A DNA stretch of 18,694 nucleotides from the NCBI GenBank assembly GCA_023394045.1, contig JAEXBN010000007.1, positions 1-18,694 of the forward strand, read 5' to 3'. Positions 7,980 to 14,805 of the stretch are shown here, piece by piece. Under the pieces are notes generated by a model that saw only the letters and a list, made by a program, of their open reading frames with translations, did not search any database and was not told the DNA's origin. Position numbers and translations under genes: made by a program. Every line of letters starts with the position of its first letter. Position 1 is the first letter of the stretch. Source of the DNA: Bacillota bacterium. Lineage in GTDB: Bacteria; Bacillota; Clostridia; Tissierellales; Peptoniphilaceae.

Positions 7980-9656
7980 TTAGAACAGGCCAACCATGTG
8001 GCCGTTGATATCCACATCCATCTTATTGGCGGCCGGTTCTTTCGGGAGACCCGGCATGACCATCACATCGCCCGTTTCGCAGACGATGAATCCGGCGCCA
8101 GCTGAAACGCGGACGTTGCGAACCGTGATTTCAAAGTCCGTCGGTGCGCCAACCGCATTCTTATCATCCGAGAAGGAGAACTGTGTTTTTGCCATGCAGA
8201 TCGGCATCTTGTCCAGACCCAGCTTCTCCAGCGTCTTCACCTGCTTCTTTGCCGCCGGTGTGAGAACCGCACGATTACCACGATAAATCTCTTTCACGAT
8301 CGTGTTGATCTTTTCTTCGATCGATGCGTTGACATCGTAAAGATAATGGAAGTCGTTCGGCTGTTCGCAGGCTTTGATGACCTTCTCTGCCAGGTCGGTC
8401 ATGCCGTCGCCGCCTTTTGCCCAGCCTTCCGACAGGGACACTTCGACGCCGTGCTGTGCGCAGAGTTCGCGCAGCGCATCCAATTCGGCATCGGTATCGA
8501 AGATGAAGCGGTTGAGCGAGCAAACCACCGGGAGCCCATATTTCTGGAGGTTCTCAATATGGCGGCCGAGGTTGGCGAAGCCGGCTTTCACCGCTTCGAC
8601 GTTCTCCGCTTTGAGATCCTTCTTGTCCACACCGCCATGCATCTTCAGCGCCTTGATCGTTGCGACGATGACGACGGCATCCGGTTTCAGACCGCCGAGA
8701 CGGCATTTGATATCAAAGAATTTCTCTGCACCCAGGTCAGCACCGAAGCCTGCCTCCGTGATGAGGTAGTCCGAAATCTTCAGACCCAGTTTGGTGGCGA
8801 TCAGGGAGTTGCATCCATGAGCGATGTTGGCGAACGGACCGCCGTGAATCAGAGCGGGGGTATGTTCCAGCGTCTGAACCAGATTCGGCTTCACCGCGTC
8901 GGACAGCAGCATGGCCATCGCGCCCTGTGCATTCAGATCGCCGGCGGTCACCGGCTGTCCGTCGCGCGTGTAAGCGACGATCATCTTGGCCAGGCGCTCC
9001 TTGAGATCTTCAATGTCCGAAGCCAAGCAAAGTGCAGCCATGACCTCAGAAGCCACCGTAATCATGAAATGATCTTCGCGGGGGATTCCCTGGGCTTTTC
9101 CGCCGAGACCGATCACCACGTTGCGCAGCGCGCGGTCGTTCATATCGAGAACGCGTTTCCAGACGATCTGGCGCGTATCGATGCTCAGTGCATTGCCCTG
9201 CTGCAGATGGTTATCAATCAATGCAGACAGGAGGTTGTTCGCTGCCGTCATGGCGTGGAGGTCGCCGGTGAAGTGCAAGTTGATGTCCTCCATCGGAACC
9301 ACCTGTGCGTATCCGCCGCCAGCAGCGCCGCCTTTTACACCAAAGACCGGTCCGAGAGAGGGTTCGCGGAGCGCGACCGCCGATTTCTTTCCGAGCTTAT
9401 TCAGCCCCATGGTCAGACCGACCGATGTGGTGGTCTTGCCTTCGCCAGCCGGTGTCGGGGAAATCGCGGTCACAAGAACCAATTTTCCATCCGGGTTTTT
9501 GCTCAGACGCTGAATGGCTTCATGAGAGATCTTTGCTTTATATTTTCCGTAGAGTTCCAGGTCATCTTCCTCAAAGCCGGCGCGTTTCGCCACGTCGACG
9601 ATCGGTTCCATGGGAACGGAATTTGCAATTTCAATATCGCTTTTGACTTCTGCCAT
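7980..9656 (-). CDS. fhs: Formate--tetrahydrofolate ligase (10-formyl-THF synthetase)
   Basis: This enzyme interconverts formate, ATP and THF with 10-formyl-THF, ADP and phosphate. The 558-residue length is normal. The P-loop lies in SPTPAGEGKTTTSVGLT (67-83), and other family segments include LREPSLGPVFGVKGGAAGGG, NLHFTGDLHA and HGGPFANIAHGCNS. The ATG lies six bases after the ftcD stop, and its ribosome binding site (GAGGAG) sits across the ftcD stop, so the two are very likely co-transcribed. Placement between ftcD and fchA argues for a catabolic role here: running toward formate and making one ATP per formimino group. It could also supply formyl-THF for biosynthesis. Confidence 0.97.
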   Translation of the reverse strand: MAEVKSDIEIANSVPMEPIVDVAKRAGFEEDDLELYGKYKAKISHEAIQRLSKNPDGKLVLVTAISPTPAGEGKTTTSVGLTMGLNKLGKKSAVALREPSLGPVFGVKGGAAGGGYAQVVPMEDINLHFTGDLHAMTAANNLLSALIDNHLQQGNALSIDTRQIVWKRVLDMNDRALRNVVIGLGGKAQGIPREDHFMITVASEVMAALCLASDIEDLKERLAKMIVAYTRDGQPVTAGDLNAQGAMAMLLSDAVKPNLVQTLEHTPALIHGGPFANIAHGCNSLIATKLGLKISDYLITEAGFGADLGAEKFFDIKCRLGGLKPDAVVIVATIKALKMHGGVDKKDLKAENVEAVKAGFANLGRHIENLQKYGLPVVCSLNRFIFDTDAELDALRELCAQHGVEVSLSEGWAKGGDGMTDLAEKVIKACEQPNDFHYLYDVNASIEEKINTIVKEIYRGNRAVLTPAAKKQVKTLEKLGLDKMPICMAKTQFSFSDDKNAVGAPTDFEITVRNVRVSAGAGFIVCETGDVMVMPGLPKEPAANKMDVDINGHMVGLF

Positions 9657-9662
9657 GATGGG

Positions 9663-10556
9663 TTACTCCTCAATTAAAAGGGTTTCAATGATCTGGTCGG
9701 CGCGGAAGTTTTCGATCTGCATGTAGTAGGCTGCGGAATCCACGAGCGCCTGCAGCGGAACCATACCGATGATTTCAGTACCGTAGACGCTGACTCCGTA
9801 GCGGCGCGCCTCGGCCTTGATCATTTCCAGAGCCTGGTAGATGCGGGTCTTTTCGAAGTTGACGAGGTTCATGGACACCTGAACTTGATGGCGCTCTTCC
9901 AGCGGAAGACCAATGGCCTTTACGAAGCGCAGGCCGCCGCCGATATGACGAACTTTTTTCGCAATCGCTTCAGCGATTTCCACCTTATCGGTATTCAAGT
10001 TGACGTTGAACGCAACCAGATGGAAGCGTGCGCCCACAGCGGTTGCGCCGCTCTTCTTATTCATCTCGCGCGGTCCGAAATCCGGTTCCCATCCGTCTTC
10101 TTTGATCTTCTCGAAGAATCCTTCGTACTCGCCCTTACGAACTTTCGCCAGGTTCTTGCGCTCCGGCTTCGTGGCAGCATCTTCATACAGATAAACAGGA
10201 ATTCCCAGCTCGCCGATGGCTTGACCGACCTGTTTTGCATATTCGACGCAATCTTCGGTCGTCACTTCCGTGATGGGCACGAACGGGACGACATCGACTG
10301 CGCCCATACGGGGATGTGCACCGTGATGTGTGGACATATCGATGACTTCCTGAGCGACTTTCGCCGACTCGATCATCGCTTTGATGACGGCTTCCGGCTC
10401 GCCGATGACTTCAATCACCGTACGGTTATGATCTTTGTCCGGCTGGTAATCGACCAGCTTGACGCCTTGTTTGGTGCGGAAGCAATCGACAATCTTTTCG
10501 ACCTTTTCCAGATCGCGGCCTTCCGAGTAGTTCGGAATGCACATAACACGTTTCAT
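9663..10556 (-). CDS. ftcD: Glutamate formimidoyltransferase
   Basis: This enzyme transfers the formimino group of N-formimino-L-glutamate to THF, giving L-glutamate and 5-formimino-THF. At 297 residues it equals the N-terminal transferase half of mammalian FTCD without the cyclodeaminase, which is encoded separately downstream (fchA). Seen are MKRVMCIPNYSEGRD at the N-terminus, a DHNRTVIEV segment (42-50) and HHGAHPRMGAVDVVPF (77-92), whose H81 aligns with the catalytic histidine of the family. GGAGG seven bases upstream supports the start. It is the first gene of the ftcD-fhs-fchA operon and has its own promoter region with an inverted repeat (10650-10680). Confidence 0.96.
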   Translation of the reverse strand: MKRVMCIPNYSEGRDLEKVEKIVDCFRTKQGVKLVDYQPDKDHNRTVIEVIGEPEAVIKAMIESAKVAQEVIDMSTHHGAHPRMGAVDVVPFVPITEVTTEDCVEYAKQVGQAIGELGIPVYLYEDAATKPERKNLAKVRKGEYEGFFEKIKEDGWEPDFGPREMNKKSGATAVGARFHLVAFNVNLNTDKVEIAEAIAKKVRHIGGGLRFVKAIGLPLEERHQVQVSMNLVNFEKTRIYQALEMIKAEARRYGVSVYGTEIIGMVPLQALVDSAAYYMQIENFRADQIIETLLIEE

Positions 10557-10611
10557 CAGTTCTCCTCCTTAGTTAAAGACTTCATGGAATGCAGTTGGAC
10601 GCCAATTGCGT

Positions 10612-10631
10612 GGGCGGACGCACGACCGCCC
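10612..10631 (-). other. Small hairpin in the ftcD leader
   Basis: GGGCGG (10612-10617) pairs with CCGCCC (10626-10631) across an eight-base loop, at the predicted 5' end of the ftcD transcript. It is not followed by a U run. It may simply stabilise the mRNA, or it may be chance in a GC-rich leader. Confidence 0.35.
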
Positions 10632-10649
10632 CTTGACGTTTGCGTGCTT

Positions 10650-10680
10650 AGTATAGGAAGACGTTATCTATTAAACGTCT
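10650..10680 (-). promoter_or_regulatory. ftcD operon promoter with inverted repeat over the -35 region
   Basis: On the minus strand a TATACT -10 box lies at 10650-10655. The expected -35 position (10673-10678) reads ACGTTT, a poor match. That position falls inside a perfect inverted repeat AGACGTT-8-AACGTCT (10659-10680), which extends to TTAGACG on one side. A poor -35 with a palindrome over it suggests regulator-dependent activation. Transcription would start near 10643, giving a leader of about 87 nt. The other direction, 10684-10747, holds nothing I recognise. Confidence 0.6.
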
Positions 10681-10747
10681 AAGCAAAATCCGTTTTTTCG
10701 GCGTTTTGAAAAATGGATCGGATGGACAAGCGACAGGACGCTCCATC

Positions 10748-10783
10748 AAAAAACGCCGCAGCGAAGGGATGTTCGCTGCGGCG
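10748..10783 (-). terminator. Intrinsic terminator of hutI
   Basis: On the minus strand a perfect 12-bp GC-rich stem (10772-10783 with 10754-10765, six-base loop) is followed by six T (10748-10753). It lies 26 bases after the hutI stop and separates hutI from the ftcD operon, which is transcribed in the same direction. Confidence 0.95.
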
Positions 10784-10809
10784 GGAGAGGAAAGGGAGGA
10801 TCTTTGCAA

Positions 10810-12078
10810 TCAGGCTTCCACCATCTGGCGGTCTTTGACCACGAGGATGCCATTTTTATACACTTCAACGGCGTGATTGGTGGCGAAATAATACATCATG
10901 TAATCCAGATTCGGCGCGTTGAAGACGGAGAGATCCGCGGCTTTTCCTTTGTGGAGGGATCCGATGTTCTCAGCGCGGTCGACGGAATAGGCGGCGTTGA
11001 TGGTGACCGCGTTGAACACCTCCACCGGCGTCATCTTGAGATACAAGCAGCCGAGCTGCATCGCAAACTGCAGGTTCGCTGTCGGGCAGGATCCCGGATT
11101 GGAATCCGTCGTGACCGTGATGGCCATTCCCGCATCCATCATCTTGCGCGCGGGGGCGTACGTGTCTTCAATCAAGGAGAACGTTGTCGCCGGGAGAAGG
11201 TTCCCGATGACGTGCGCATCCGCCAGCTTTTGAATATCTTCGTCCGTAATCATCATCAGATGCTCGGCGCTGACCGCACCCACTTCAGCGGCCACTGCGG
11301 ATCCGCCGATGGATTCGATTTCATCGGCATGGATACGGAGCTTGAAACCTAGTGCTTTGGCGGCTTCCAAGAGACGCTTGGACTGTGCGGCGGAATAGAC
11401 GCCTTTTTCGCAGAAGATATCTACAAATTCGGCCAGATGTTCTTCTTTGACGCGGGGAAGCATCTCGATGATCTGATCGATCAGAGGATCGGAATTTTCC
11501 TTATATTCAGGCGGAATCACGTGAGCGGCCATAAAGGTGGAGACCAGATCGACGGGAAGATCCTGATCCAGCTTGCGGACGACTTCCATTTGACGCTTTT
11601 CCGTCTCCCAGTTCAGCCCATAGCCGCTTTTTGCTTCGACGGTGGTCACTCCGTGGATCATCATCTGCTCCAGAAGCGCGCGGCTCTTAGTATATAAGGT
11701 ATCAAAGGAAGATTCCCGCGTCGCCCGCAGCGTCGATAGGATGCCGCCGCCTTCGGCGAGGATATCGAGATAGCTCATGCCGTTGAGCTTTTTTGAAAAT
11801 TCATGCTCCCGGCTCCCGCCATAGACCAGATGCGTGTGGCAATCGATCAGCCCCGGCGTGGCGACCATGCCGCGGCGCTCTTCCACCACGGTTTCTGAGC
11901 CGACTAGGCGCGCTTCCGGCTCGCCAACGCCGACAGCAGCAATTTTTCCCTTTTCGAACGCGACATAGGCATCCTTTAGAATCGTTGCCTCGTTCATTTC
12001 CGCGCCGCGCAGCGGATGCCCGGGGTCATTAGGACAAAACAGTTCATTAAAATGAGTGAGAATGCGATCAGCAGCCAT
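10810..12078 (-). CDS. hutI: Imidazolonepropionase
   Basis: This enzyme hydrolyses 4-imidazolone-5-propionate to N-formimino-L-glutamate, the third step of histidine breakdown. The 422-residue protein is an amidohydrolase-superfamily member of normal length. The metal site is seen as CHTHLVYGG (H81 and H83), with MAAHVIP (H186), RIHADEIE (H250, E253), SAEH (H273) and TTDSNPGS (D325). The start at 12078 is chosen because AAGGAGG lies directly upstream and the product begins MAADRILTHF. The frame stays open upstream to 12318, but those codons would run across the hutU control region. It is divergent from hutU and has its own terminator. Confidence 0.96.
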   Translation of the reverse strand: MAADRILTHFNELFCPNDPGHPLRGAEMNEATILKDAYVAFEKGKIAAVGVGEPEARLVGSETVVEERRGMVATPGLIDCHTHLVYGGSREHEFSKKLNGMSYLDILAEGGGILSTLRATRESSFDTLYTKSRALLEQMMIHGVTTVEAKSGYGLNWETEKRQMEVVRKLDQDLPVDLVSTFMAAHVIPPEYKENSDPLIDQIIEMLPRVKEEHLAEFVDIFCEKGVYSAAQSKRLLEAAKALGFKLRIHADEIESIGGSAVAAEVGAVSAEHLMMITDEDIQKLADAHVIGNLLPATTFSLIEDTYAPARKMMDAGMAITVTTDSNPGSCPTANLQFAMQLGCLYLKMTPVEVFNAVTINAAYSVDRAENIGSLHKGKAADLSVFNAPNLDYMMYYFATNHAVEVYKNGILVVKDRQMVEA

Positions 12079-12349
12079 AGCTCCTCCTTCAATCAGCATA
12101 GTATCGTAAACAGGTCCAGACGGGTCGCAGGCGCCCCCATTCAACCAGACGTTATTCATATGATCGTTTTTTACCGTCAAACGGATGTCGATGCGAACCG
12201 TATCAGTGAGATCGTACCCATTTGACGTATGGGCAATCGATTCGATCCATCTATGGACTGTAGGGAGACGACGAGGGGGTATTCTACCTTCAGCATGGAA
12301 TGCCAAATCAATCAACAAGTGCCATAAGGAGCTTAATGAAGGAGGAATT
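12079..12349. promoter_or_regulatory. Divergent hutI / hutU control region
   Basis: This 271-bp gene-free stretch serves both genes. For hutU, TTTGACGTATGGG lies at 12221-12233 inside the inverted repeat CCCAT-7-ATGGG (12217-12233), and no good -10 follows at 17 bases. For hutI, TTTGACG reads on the minus strand at 12175-12181, with TATGAATAACG-like sequence downstream. The segment AGACGTTAT (12148-12156) is shared with the ftcD promoter (10659-10667). TTTGACGTATGGG differs from the site before the regulator gene (2491-2503) at one base. Confidence 0.6.
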
Positions 12350-14374
12350 ATGCTGAGTAATGAACAGATTCAAGGGGCGATGACCATTCGCCTCGAGATG
12401 GATGAACTGCCGGAGATGCCGAAATTCCAAGAAGGAATTCGCCGCGCCCCGGATCGCGGGTTCCGTCTGAGCCAGGCGCAAACGGAAATCGCACTGAAGA
12501 ATGCGCTGCGCTACATTCCACCGAAATTTCATGATCAATTGATCCCGGAATTTCTGGAAGAGCTGAAAACCCGCGGCCGTATCTATGGATACCGTTTCCG
12601 TCCGGAAGGTCGTATCTATGGAAAGCCGATCGATGAGTACGAAGGAAAATGCCTCGAAGGGAAAGCCTTCCAGGTCATGATCGACAACAACTTGGATTTT
12701 GAGGTGGCTCTTTATCCGTACGAGCTGGTGACCTACGGCGAGACCGGATCGGTGGCGCATGACTGGATGCAGTATCGCCTGATTAAAAAATATCTTGAGA
12801 ATTTGACGGATGAGACGACGCTGGTCATGGAGTCGGGTCATCCTCTGGGTCTTTTCAAATCCCGCAAGAACAGCCCGCGTGTCGTCATCACGAACGGTTT
12901 GTTGATCGGCGAATATGATAATCATGAGGATTGGGAAATCGCTGAGGAGATGGGCGTGACCAACTATGGTCAGATGACCGCTGGCGGCTGGATGTACATC
13001 GGGCCTCAGGGCATCGTTCATGGAACGTTCAACACGATCCTGAACGCCGGACGTCTGAAACTCGGCATCCCGGAAGATGGAGATCTGCGCGGACGCCTGT
13101 TCGTGACCTCCGGTTTGGGCGGCATGAGCGGCGCTCAGGGCAAAGCTGCTGAGATTGCGCATGGCGTAGCGATCGTTGCCGAAGTGGATATGAGCCGCAT
13201 TGAGACTCGTCTGGAGCAGGGCTGGATTTCCAAGCTGGCGGAGACTCCGGAAGAAGCCGTGAAGCTGGCGCATGAGTCGATGGAGAAAGAAGAGCCGATG
13301 AGCATTGCTTACCATGGCAATATCGTCGATCTTCTGGAATACATGCTGAAGAACGATCATCACATCGATCTGCTTTCGGATCAGACTTCCTGCCACAACG
13401 TCTACGATGGAGGATATTGCCCGGCGGGAATTACGTTCGAAGAGCGGACGCGGTTGCTGGCTGAGGATCATGACAAGTTCGTCGAACTGGTCAATGAGAC
13501 GCTCCATAAGCACTTTGAGCTGGTGAAACAGCTGGTCGCCAAGGGAACGTATTTCTTCGATTATGGCAACTCGTTCATGAAGGCGATTTTCGATTCCGGC
13601 GTGAAAGAGATTTCGAAGAACGGCGTCGATGATAAAGACGGATTTATCTGGCCGAGCTACGTGGAAGATATCATGGGACCGCTGCTGTTCGATTATGGTT
13701 ATGGTCCGTTCCGCTGGGTCTGCCTGTCCGGAAAGCATGAAGATTTGATCGCAACAGATAAAGCGGCGATGGACAATATCGATCCGAACCGCCGCTACCA
13801 GGATCGCGATAATTACAACTGGATCCGCGATGCGGAGAAAAACAAGATGGTTGTCGGAACGCAGGCGCGCATTCTGTATCAGGATGAAGTCGGTCGCGTG
13901 AAGATCGCTCTGGCATTCAACAAGCTGGTTCGCGAAGGAAAGATCGGTCCTGTCATGATGGGTCGCGATCATCACGATGTATCCGGTACGGATTCTCCGT
14001 TCCGTGAGACCTCGAACATTAAAGATGGTTCAAATGTTTGCGCCGATATGGCCGTTCAGACATTCGCTGGAAACGCAGCACGTGGCATGAGCCTCTGCGC
14101 TCTGCACAACGGCGGCGGCGTCGGCGTCGGCAAAGTCATCAACGGTGGCTTCGGTCTGGTGCTGGATGGATCGGAACGCGTCGATGAGATCATCAAGCTC
14201 TCCCTGTCTTGGGATGTTATGAGTGGCGTGGCACGCCGCAACTGGGCGCGCAACGATCACGCGATGGAAGTCGCTGTGGAATACAACGAGCGCCATCATG
14301 GCGACGGACACATCACGATTCCGTATCTGGCCGATGAGGACAAGGTAAAAGCAGCGGTGGCGAAGCTGTTCTAA
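12350..14374 (+). CDS. hutU: Urocanate hydratase (urocanase)
   Basis: This NAD-dependent enzyme converts trans-urocanate to 4-imidazolone-5-propionate, the second step of the pathway, in the cytoplasm. The 674-residue product is longer than the roughly 555-residue proteobacterial and Bacillus enzymes and fits the long class found in anaerobic Firmicutes. Seen are an NAD-binding segment SGLGGMSGAQGKAAE (about 254-268), DQTSCHNVYDGGYCPAG (about 344-360), GRDHHDVSGTDSP (about 538-550) and LHNGGGVGVGK (about 584-594). The start at 12350 has GGAGG four bases upstream. The frame is open to 12185, but that segment lies in the control region. It is divergent from hutI and followed by the carrier gene after 431 bp. 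Confidence 0.97.
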   Translation: MLSNEQIQGAMTIRLEMDELPEMPKFQEGIRRAPDRGFRLSQAQTEIALKNALRYIPPKFHDQLIPEFLEELKTRGRIYGYRFRPEGRIYGKPIDEYEGKCLEGKAFQVMIDNNLDFEVALYPYELVTYGETGSVAHDWMQYRLIKKYLENLTDETTLVMESGHPLGLFKSRKNSPRVVITNGLLIGEYDNHEDWEIAEEMGVTNYGQMTAGGWMYIGPQGIVHGTFNTILNAGRLKLGIPEDGDLRGRLFVTSGLGGMSGAQGKAAEIAHGVAIVAEVDMSRIETRLEQGWISKLAETPEEAVKLAHESMEKEEPMSIAYHGNIVDLLEYMLKNDHHIDLLSDQTSCHNVYDGGYCPAGITFEERTRLLAEDHDKFVELVNETLHKHFELVKQLVAKGTYFFDYGNSFMKAIFDSGVKEISKNGVDDKDGFIWPSYVEDIMGPLLFDYGYGPFRWVCLSGKHEDLIATDKAAMDNIDPNRRYQDRDNYNWIRDAEKNKMVVGTQARILYQDEVGRVKIALAFNKLVREGKIGPVMMGRDHHDVSGTDSPFRETSNIKDGSNVCADMAVQTFAGNAARGMSLCALHNGGGVGVGKVINGGFGLVLDGSERVDEIIKLSLSWDVMSGVARRNWARNDHAMEVAVEYNERHHGDGHITIPYLADEDKVKAAVAKLF

Positions 14375-14425
14375 TCAAGGATGGGAATGGAGAAAATCGA
14401 CGGCGGTGCCGTCAGACCTTTGATC

Positions 14426-14459
14426 CGCCGGTTCACCTCTTTCAGGAGGTAAACCGGCG
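14426..14459 (+). terminator. Hairpin after hutU, possible terminator
   Basis: CGCCGGTT (14426-14433) pairs with AACCGGCG (14452-14459), extended inward by ACCTC/GAGGT after one C/A mismatch, with a six-base loop. It lies about 50 bases after the hutU stop. No T run follows, so it may stabilise the 3' end rather than terminate on its own. Confidence 0.55.
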
Positions 14460-14545
14460 TGGAAAAGGGCCGGCCGTTCATTTGCTTGTCGTTTTCCCAA
14501 ATTTTATTTACTTACCCAAAATATAAATAGATGCAGCATTATTGG

Positions 14546-14588
14546 TGCATTTCCCTTGTTTGACCAGAAGGGAAATGCAAGGTATAAT
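14546..14588 (+). promoter_or_regulatory. nhaC promoter with a 12-bp palindrome over the -35
   Basis: TTGACC (14560-14565), a 17-base spacer and a perfect TATAAT (14583-14588) form a strong sigma-A promoter; transcription should start near 14595. A perfect inverted repeat TGCATTTCCCTT (14546-14557) / AAGGGAAATGCA (14568-14579) with a ten-base spacer brackets the -35 box, as expected of a repressor operator. Its sequence differs from the TTAGACG/TTTGACG motifs, suggesting a second regulator. Confidence 0.85.
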
Positions 14589-14594
14589 TTATGT

Positions 14595-14805
14595 TGGTAT
14601 CGGCGATTTTACTTTTAGCGAAGGTAGGAAAACGTTCGTTAGACGTAAAATCGTCATCTCAGGCACAAGCGATTTGACGTTTGTGCAAAGGTTCATCGTC
14701 ACTCTCTGTTTGTCCTTCAGGCGGGAAAGAGTCGGAAGAAGTTTCAGGCTTTCGTTTGAGGGAGAACAGTCCCCGCTCAGGGAAGCGAAGAAAGGAATTC
14801 GTTTT
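14595..14805 (+). promoter_or_regulatory. Long structured 5' leader of nhaC
   Basis: About 210 nt lie between the predicted transcription start and the ATG. At the 5' end a long hairpin is seen: GGCGATTTTAC (14602-14612) pairs with GTAAAATCGTC (14645-14655), and TAGCGAA (14616-14622) pairs with TTCGTTA (14635-14641). A symmetric 3/3 internal loop and a 12-base apical loop separate them. A second small hairpin GCACAA-12-TTGTGC follows (14663-14686). The leader also holds TTAGACG and TTGACGTTTG, so part of it may act as DNA sites. I do not recognise a known riboswitch, and no T-box consensus is visible. A U-tailed terminator is not evident within it. Confidence 0.5.

Noticed and set aside
8346..9677. 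443-residue plus-strand frame opposite fhs
   Set aside because: Fhs on the other strand is unmistakable, and this frame has no recognisable motif and no separate promoter.
10557..10643. Tetrahydrofolate riboswitch before ftcD-fhs
   Set aside because: The folate genes made this worth checking, but the leader is only about 87 nt and shows just one small GC hairpin without the known conserved core.
12308..13975. 555-residue minus-strand frame opposite hutU
   Set aside because: HutU carries all urocanase signatures; the opposite frame is histidine- and arginine-rich mirror sequence.
14595..14805. T-box or known riboswitch in the nhaC leader
   Set aside because: No AGGGTGG-type T-box sequence and no U-tailed terminator is seen; the leader is reported only as an unknown structure.
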